Position numbers and translations under genes: made by a program. Below are positions 57,515-64,000 of a stretch of 64,000 bases of DNA, piece after piece; the first letter of the stretch is position 1; each line of letters opens with the position of its first letter. This DNA is from Aspidiotus rigidus (taxonomy: Eukaryota > Arthropoda > Insecta > Hemiptera > Diaspididae). The stretch is taken from positions 8,783,501 to 8,847,500 of the forward strand of contig JAVHKY010000003.1 in the NCBI GenBank assembly GCA_035079385.1. Direction: 5' to 3'. The notes beneath the pieces are model-generated. The model was not told the origin of the DNA, searched no databases, and was given only the letters and a program-made list of their open reading frames with translations.

Positions 57515-57685
57515 ATAGCCAAATAAATGAAGATCATGTTTCATGTCTCTTATATTTTAACAGTCATCTTGAAATATTTTAGTCTAGGCTTCTACTAGGT
57601 CAAGTGTTTGTGAGATATTACTCGTTTGCCTCCTTACCTGACGCCGTATAAGTCTTGCATGAGAAATATTTTGAGGTATTGCCTT
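57515..57685 (-). repeat. inverted copy of the 17.2-kb and 46.1-kb repeat
   Basis: Shares, in inverse orientation, CTTGACCTAGTAGAAGCCTA and AATATCTCACGAACA with 17270-17370, and GACATGAAACATGATCTT with 46100-46150. Confidence 0.55.
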
Positions 57686-57689
57686 CTGG

Positions 57690-58260
57690 GGGACGCCCGG
57701 ACGCAAATTTTAAATTAGGGTACTCCATCAAAAACCTTGATTGCCAAAAAGGGCATGCGAAAAGGAAGAGTGGAATTGGCAAATCACGGGAAGGATCAGA
57801 AGTGTGAATATTTTTGAAACAACGACAACTTCAGTACAATTCACTAATGAAACACTCGTGGCTATTGCACTGACCCATATAACTACTGCGCATCCCCTTC
57901 GCATTATACTTCTGCCGAATCATCTTATTCTGACGACGAACCTCAGTATTTGACCAACCAGTGAAGATCTCACAACAATGCTCGAAATCCAATGCATTAA
58001 CCAACTGACTCGACTGACTCCTCCGGGATGGAACAACTGGGAAAACACCTCCATCAACAGTCGTACCTCACTCATTGGGGGTTCAGGTTCACTATGGGGA
58101 GGCAGTCTAATGCATCAAAATTATCTTCTTTTGAAATACGGGTCGTGTGCCAGTCCTGGCGTGCATTTATGGCGTGTGTCATAATTTCAACGTCGTTTCA
58201 GTTTTTTTTCCATGGCGGGAAGGGTACTGGCGGTCAATATAATTTTATGGGGCGTGCACT
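57690..58260. other. no gene recognised
   Basis: Two modest plus-strand frames (57741-57953 and 57978-58184) have ordinary composition but no splice support or family resemblance. Confidence 0.3.
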
Positions 58261-58264
58261 TATA

Positions 58265-59580
58265 TATTTCCCCTTACTAATTTCTCTAAATTAATGAACG
58301 ATTTCCCCATTTTTACATCTCTCAAAAGAACTAGAAATCTTCCATTTTTTCATCCTGTCTATTTTCAGGTTTTCCATAGCAAATACGAGTAATGAACAAT
58401 TTCACTTTTCCTTCTTCGTCATACTAGATTCTCTAAATTAATGAATGATTTTTTCATTTTTTTTTTTCACCTCTCGACAAGGATAGGGAGTATTTGCGTG
58501 ATTTCCAAATGGAGAGGAAATCAAATTTTTCACCCTCAATATCACCACCAGTTCAAAAAATTTCGAAACTTTTGTATCATTTTTGTTCCATTTTTCTTCA
58601 TTTATTACTTTAAAAATATCATAGGTGAACCCTTCCATCAAGTCACACAATTGAGCTACGTGTAATTTACTTCTATACAAGCTTTCAAATCATTGCACAA
58701 ATTTCACTACTGCAAGAGATTTTTGCTGATCTAGCGCATTTACTAATTTCTCTAAATTAATGAACTACTTTCCCATTTTTGCACCTCTCCAAAAAGCTGG
58801 AAATTTTCCAATCATTTTTGTATCATTTTTCTCTATTTTTAATCCCAGCTATAGATGAACCCTTCATAAAGTTGCACAATTGAGCTACATAATATAGATT
58901 TTTATAATACATGAAGCAAAAGTGCTGCGTATTGTGTTCGTTTTTTGTAGCGAAACATGCCGTTATCAGAACCGTGGCGAAAATGTTTTACCCGTGGCGA
59001 AAATCAAGTCAGTGGTGCCATTCGAAAAATTTGTAAACATTCTTTTTGAACAATAACCAATTTAAATTGTAGGCCCAAGTGTTCCTTTCACTACATGTAT
59101 TATAAAAAGTACTGTTTGTAATTCGTGTCAAAAACAAAGGATATTGGAACTCGCTTATCCACACTCGCTTCGCTTGTGTGGCTACACTGCGCTTGTTCCA
59201 ATATCATTGTTGGTTTTCGCCACTTATTACAAAATGTACTATTTTAGAGTAATAAAATAATGAAGAAAAATGGAACAAAAATGATACAAAAGTTTTGAAA
59301 TTTTTTGAACTGGTGGTGATATTGAGGGTGAAAAATTTGATTTCCTCTCCATTTGGAAATCACGCAAATACTCCCCTTCCTGGTCGAGAGGTGAAAAAAA
59401 ATGAAAAAATCATTCATTAATTTAGAGAATTTAGTATGACAAAGAAGGAAAAGTGAAAATATGCTATGGAAAACCTGAAAATAGACAGGATGAAAAAATG
59501 GAAGATTTCTAGTTCTTTTGAGAGATGTGAAAATGGGGAAATCGTTCATTAATTTAGAGAAAGTAGTAAGTGCGCTAGAA
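58265..59580. mobile_element. element with about 320-bp terminal inverted repeats
   Basis: Left arm about 58278-58620 and right arm about 59250-59570 are inverted complements at over 90% by eye, including TCTCTAAATTAATGAACGA at both ends. A partial direct copy of the end lies at 58735-58860 in the loop. The long open frames in both arms are mirror translations, not genes. No transposase. Confidence 0.65.
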
Positions 59581-60079
59581 CATACATGTCTTATCTACTA
59601 ATATGTTCAAATTTACATTCTTTGTACCTATTTGTAGCAAAAACTATTGATGATACAAGAAAAGTCTTTAGAATTTGATTTTACGTCTAGCGGATTAATC
59701 TCGACTCTTTCTCCCACCACTTTACCCCTTTACTTCTCAAGAAAATTTTTCCCATTATATTGAATTAATACACACTGATCCAAGTAAATGACATGCATAA
59801 CTTTTTCATCTCAATGATCAATATTTTTGTACATCTTCACTCTCCTTCTACTTCCACCAGTGGGTGACCCGATCCAGAAATAAGTTGCTGCGGTCCATGA
59901 ATTTACTCTAACAACTTCTTGTAAAGTGCCTAAGGGCAAAATTTTACCATTTTCAATTGAAGAGGGTGACTTCTAGATTCAAGACTGAAATTACTGAATA
60001 CAAATGAACCAATTACTCTCACTCAACACTGAAAAATTACAACTTATCTTTGACCAAAGACCTTGGAGAAAACCTCTTT

Positions 60080-60985
60080 ATGGCTGAACAGGTTTGAGGT
60101 TTGAAAAATGTTTGAACAGGTTTGAACAAATTCTAACAGGTATGAACATGTTAAAACAGGTTTGAATGTATTGAAACAGGTTTCAATATGTTTGAACATC
60201 TCAAAACATGTTTGAACAGGTTTGAACATATTTGAACAGGTTTGATCATGTTCTATTAAGTTTGAACATATTAAAAAAAAGTTGAAATGTTTGAACAGGT
60301 TTGAACCTATCAAACAAGTTCAAACATATTCAAACCTGTTCAAACCTGTTTAAATATGTTCACACCTGTTCGAACATATCAAATTTGTTCATATATGTTC
60401 AAACAAACCTGTTTAAGCATTTTCAAACCTGTTCAAAATGATCAAATTTCTTTTTAAACATGTTCAAACCCGTTTAAACATGTTCAAACCTGTTCTAACA
60501 AACTTGTTTAAACATGTTCAAACTTGTTTAAACATGTTCAAACCTGTTCAAACATGTACAAACCTTTTCAATGTTTAAGCCTTTTTAAATATGTTCAAAC
60601 CTGTTCAAACAGACTAAAACAGGTTTCAATATGTCTGAATGTGTTTGAACATCTCAAATCAAGTTTGCATATGTTTGAACAGGTTTGAACAGGTTTGAAA
60701 TTGTTTGAACATATTACATCAAGTTTGAACATGTTTGAACATGTTGAAAAAAATTTGAACATGTTTGTTTGAACTGGATTGAACATGTTTGAATATTTTT
60801 CAAGGAGTTTGAACATGTTTGAACAGGTTTGAACATGTTAAAACATGTTTGAACAGGTTTGAACATGTTTGAAAATGTTCAAACAGGTTTTCAACAGGTT
60901 AGAACAGGTTCTAACATGTTAGAACATAATTGAACAAGTTTGAACATGTTTGAACACGTTTTGACATTTTTCAACACTTTTGTTT
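60080..60985. repeat. (TTTGAACATG)n array with orientation switches
   Basis: A 10-bp unit, TTTGAACA(T/G)G. It reads forward at 60080-60300, as its complement (CATGTTCAAA type) at 60305-60600, and forward again at 60605-60970. About 80 units, degenerate. Open frames across it have a repeating MFK/CSN pattern and are artefacts. Confidence 0.85.
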
Positions 60986-61085
60986 GGCCAGAGCCCGACG
61001 GTTGACAGTAGAGGCTCTTCCCTCAATAAAACAGATTCCCCTTGAAAAGTGATGTTGTGCTGCACAAAAACGCAAGTCTTCTTTT

Positions 61086-61337
61086 TAACAGGGAACCTGT
61101 TTTATAGGGGGCTTTTTGAGAAATTTGCTGTCCGCCGTCCAGCAAAAAACTTGGAAAAATTTCGACTCTCAAACTATATTATACTAGGCTTACAGTAGGT
61201 CCAGGCCTTCTTTATTCTAGCTTTATCTAGGACTAGACTTCCTTGAATTTTCAATACCAAATCCCATTTGACTCATAAAACAGGTTCCCTGCGTTCCTCG
61301 TTTAACTTCGTTAAGGAAGCCGTCGTTTTTTTATGGC
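61086..61337 (-). mobile_element. compact complete copy of the 45-bp-repeat family
   Basis: From AACAGGGAACCTGTTTTATA to AAGGAAGCCGTCG, with all end modules but no tandem array. It shows the minimum form of the element. Confidence 0.65.
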
Positions 61338-61784
61338 AAATCTCTTAATTGAATCAGGAGTAGAATACATCCAGCATCTAATATAAACTGTGTGACCTCC
61401 AATTAAATGAATGAAGAATTGATTTTTCAAAAAAATAAAACAATTAATTTTTCGAGCACTTTTGAAAATAAATGGAGGTAAAATAAAATAATCAAATCAA
61501 AGCAAGTCGGAATATAAGTAAAAATGTCTTTGCCTTTAATTGGGAAATGTGAAGAAAGTGTCAGTATCTCTTTTGATAGTAAAATACAAACCTGTGTCAA
61601 AATTTTAATGTGTAGTCTTATGGGATGTGGCAGAGAGATGGTAAAATGTCAAAACCATCTGTACCTATACGTTTTTGTACAGCAAGCACACGTTATCATG
61701 CCTTTATTACATTGATCCAGGGAAATACAAGACTTTCGTATTAAGCGATGGAATAATGTTAATTAGATTCAAGATTGAACGTAC

Positions 61785-61908
61785 TTGGCAAATCGTCGCC
61801 AAACTGTGCACGCTTTATCAGCATCTTCGAAGTCCGGTTCGTCACTACCATCATGATAACATTTCGATTCTTCCAATGCGGCGTAAAATCCTAGGAGCTG
61901 ATTCAAAC
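61785..61908 (-). CDS. TRP channel, S5-pore linker exon
   Basis: Acceptor TTATGTCTACCATATAG, donor GCCAA then GTACGT, 40 codons with two bases at each end. It begins (G)LNQLLGFYAALEESKCYH, the end of S5 and start of the extracellular loop of TRP/TRP-gamma channels, and ends TVWRRFA. The split codon joins to the pore exon at 56457, giving the expected NLFETSQ. The next exon upstream (S1-S5) is not found before the right edge, so the gene is partial here. Confidence 0.9.
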
Positions 61909-62065
61909 CTATATGGTAGACATAAGAAAAGTAATATGAAATTGAAGCAATTAGGCTCACCGCGGGGTAAAGCATACGACGACGATGACTGAATGAGTTA
62001 CTATCATCTCACTATATCTTGTAAAAATATACAGTAATAGGGAAACTGATAGATGAGATTAAAAA

Positions 62066-62354
62066 ATTAGATGCCATTGCAGGATGTCCCGAGTCCCCTA
62101 GAGCCTGAAGTTTTTCCAAGTCCTGAAAATCATGACGTGACAACTTGAACGCGCTGCAATTTCAAGGAAGCCGTCGTCTTTTCAAGTCCTCCTCCTATCT
62201 TATATAGTTCGGAGGTAGGAATTTTTGTAAGTCCCCCCCTATCTCATACATAGCTCTGAGGTAGGAATTTTTCCAAGTCCCGCTCTCCTCTCCGTGCCGT
62301 CATCAACCTCGCTCACGCTCGCGGAAGGAAATTTCCTGGAAGTACCCCCAACAA
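62066..62354 (+). repeat. third copy of the second dispersed family
   Basis: Begins TTAGATGCCATTGCAGGA, contains CCCCTAGAGCCTGAAG and ends CTGGAAGTACCCCCA, matching 8904-9342 but shorter. Confidence 0.65.
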
Positions 62355-62453
62355 AACATCATGAAAACTAGGGAACACTACGAAAGAAAGTTGAATGGTC
62401 TACATTCCATCATCAGGTAAACGCAAAAAAAGAATCGACGAATGGAAAGAAAG

Positions 62454-62880
62454 ACGACGGCTTCCTTAATGAAGTTAGACGAGGAACGCAGGGAACCTGT
62501 CTTATGAGTCATATGGGATTTGGTATTGAGAATTCAAGGAAGCGTAGACCTACTATAAGCCTAGTATAATATGGTATGAGAGTCTAAATTTTTCTCGAAT
62601 CTCGAGCTATATATATGATAGGAGGGGGACTTGGAAAAATTTCGACCTCCGCGCTATTTATGATTTTGACTCTCGAGCTATTATGATTGGAAGGGGACTT
62701 GGAAAAATTCCGACCTCCGAACTATAATTATATGATAGAAAGGGGGACTAAGAAAAATTCCATCCTCCGAGCTATATATGATAGGAGGAGGACTTAGAAA
62801 AAATATATGTGGCCAGAGGGTTGAAATTACGGCGCACGGCAAACTTCTCAAAAAACGCCCCATAAAACAGGTTCCTTCTT
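62454..62880 (+). mobile_element. 45-bp-repeat family, complete forward copy
   Basis: From GACGGCTTCCTTAATGAAG to GCCCCATAAAACAGGTTCC, with about five reversed 45-bp-type units between. Confidence 0.6.
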
Positions 62881-62889
62881 AAAAATGAA

Positions 62890-63560
62890 AAACTGAAAGA
62901 AGTGCAGTCTTCATTCGGGTACCACCCCGAAAACGTATACGTCACGAAACTACTATGAAAAATGCTCTGCTTCGCACCGCTAGTATCCGTCAATGTAGAA
63001 AGATCTTCTCTCAATATAAATATACTTGCTGAGCGATTGTAGCCAGAATTGTACGCAAGATAATAAAAAGCATCTCATTGATATGCACAACTCGAAATTT
63101 TTGTAATCAATCGTAATTTTATGCTGAATAAACCTTTTTTTTTTTGTGTGTGTAATTTCTTTATAACCTCCGAATAATGCCGAAAATTTGATCTTCAGAG
63201 CCGAAAAGAGGCCCTATTAGCGCCGAAAATTCTTTGCTCTACTAATAATGATTGGTTGATTTATATTATATTATCAATACAAGTATTGGTAGCAATATGT
63301 TGGTACCTACCACAACCGAAAGCAAAGAGGACTAACGTATAAACGAAGAAAAATTTCAGTATATCGATAATCATTCGACCTAAAGATATTTGTAGCGGCC
63401 CTAAGTGAGGATTTATACTGAATATGTTGATCAGCTTCATAAAACTAGAACAAAGAAAAATTGGATTCCATGTTTAGTAAAAGGGGATACAGATACCGGT
63501 ATTCACAATACGAGTATATCTTTGAAAAATTTGGTATATCTAGAAGAATTTATAATTTTG
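62890..63560. other. no gene recognised
   Basis: Unique sequence upstream of the known TRP exons. I found no exon resembling the S1-S5 region. Confidence 0.35.
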
Positions 63561-63569
63561 CTTTGTACA

Positions 63570-63960
63570 TGTTTTCTACGGTCTTTTCCTCATCTGCAAC
63601 CTGGGTAATCAGAGGGAAACGTCGAGAGTAAGTTACGGGTTTGTAGATTCAAAGACGTGTTCCCCACGCACGGTAGCCCTGTGTTCTCATTTGAAGCCTG
63701 GGAAATCAGAGGGAAACATCAAGGGTTACTTTTGGGTTCCTACTTACAGGGAATTTTCCCTACGGTAGCCTTCCATTACCCTTCTGCAATGTGATAAGTA
63801 CAGGGAAACTCTTGGGTTGCGGAGAAGTTATGCTGGGGGCACAAAATTATTTTTAGCTAATCATAGAAAAATCTCTAATTATAGCCCTTATTGTTCCATT
63901 TGTAACCCGGGAACAGTAGAGGGTTACATTAGGGATTCCATTGAAAGAGGTACAATTGAA
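63570..63960. repeat. tandem repeat of about 100 bp
   Basis: Four degenerate units marked by GCAACCTGGGTAATCAGAGG, GAAGCCTGGGAAATCAGAGG, GCAATGTGATAAGTACAGGG and GTAACCCGGGAACAGTAGAG. Confidence 0.5.
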
Positions 63961-64000
63961 TTGATTGTACACAGTGGGATAAATTACGGTGAACCATTAT

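Noticed and set aside
58441..59549. Open frames of 74-101 codons in both strands
   Set aside because: They are mirror translations of the inverted arms of the 58.3-59.6-kb element.
60044..60816. Open frames with repeated Cys-Ser-Asn and Phe-Lys
   Set aside because: Translations of the 10-bp GAACATG array.

Overview
The window is animal nuclear DNA, AT-rich, intron-bearing and dominated by repeats, most likely from an arthropod. The support for that is indirect: an insect-like TRPC/TRP-gamma channel gene, an R1-clade LINE lying inside a telomere-like CCTAA/CCTAAA array, a Ty3/gypsy remnant, a Penelope-like element, and MULE fragments with a SWIM zinc finger. I cannot name the species. No tRNA, rRNA, CRISPR or bacterial-type gene was seen.

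Host genes are few, and all those I can support are on the minus strand. The strongest is the C-terminal half of a TRP cation channel, running from about 62 kb down to at least 48.6 kb. Its exons at 61785-61908, 56262-56457, 56009-56173, 55524-55737 and 48826-49093 have canonical splice sites and join in phase. The 5.3-kb and 6.4-kb introns are packed with transposons, and the 5' half lies beyond the right edge. A probable secreted-protein gene (signal-peptide exon 25374-25466, exon 25160-25297, long terminal exon 23180-23650) is second. Two weaker unknown genes lie at 0.8-1.5 kb and 12.0-12.9 kb.

Layout. 0-2 kb: one candidate gene. 2-5.9 kb: copies of a mobile family carrying a 45-bp tandem unit, some in foldback pairs, plus a second foldback family. 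5.9-8.4 kb: a telomere-like array with a 5'-truncated R1-type LINE, the whole block bounded by a 14-bp direct duplication. 8.4-11 kb: more copies of the same repeat families. 12-13 kb: candidate gene. 14-18.8 kb: dispersed repeats and a 1.19-kb terminal-inverted-repeat element. 18.9-22.4 kb: dead gypsy element (minus). 23-25.5 kb: secreted-protein gene. 25.8-28.9 kb: GTTTGTGC-rich higher-order repeat. 30.4-35.5 kb: LINE debris and a hairpin-ended element. 37.4-40.7 kb: nothing recognised. 41.4-44 kb: composite inverted-repeat element containing the largest 45-bp array. 47.9-62 kb: TRP gene with transposon-filled introns. 62-64 kb: repeats.

The most unusual item is the 5877-8399 block. Removing it together with one copy of the 14-bp duplication leaves an uninterrupted end of the dispersed repeat, so the telomere-like DNA appears to have arrived as one insertion. 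Read on the minus strand it runs from unique sequence into UUUAGG repeats, as a telomere-derived transcript would.
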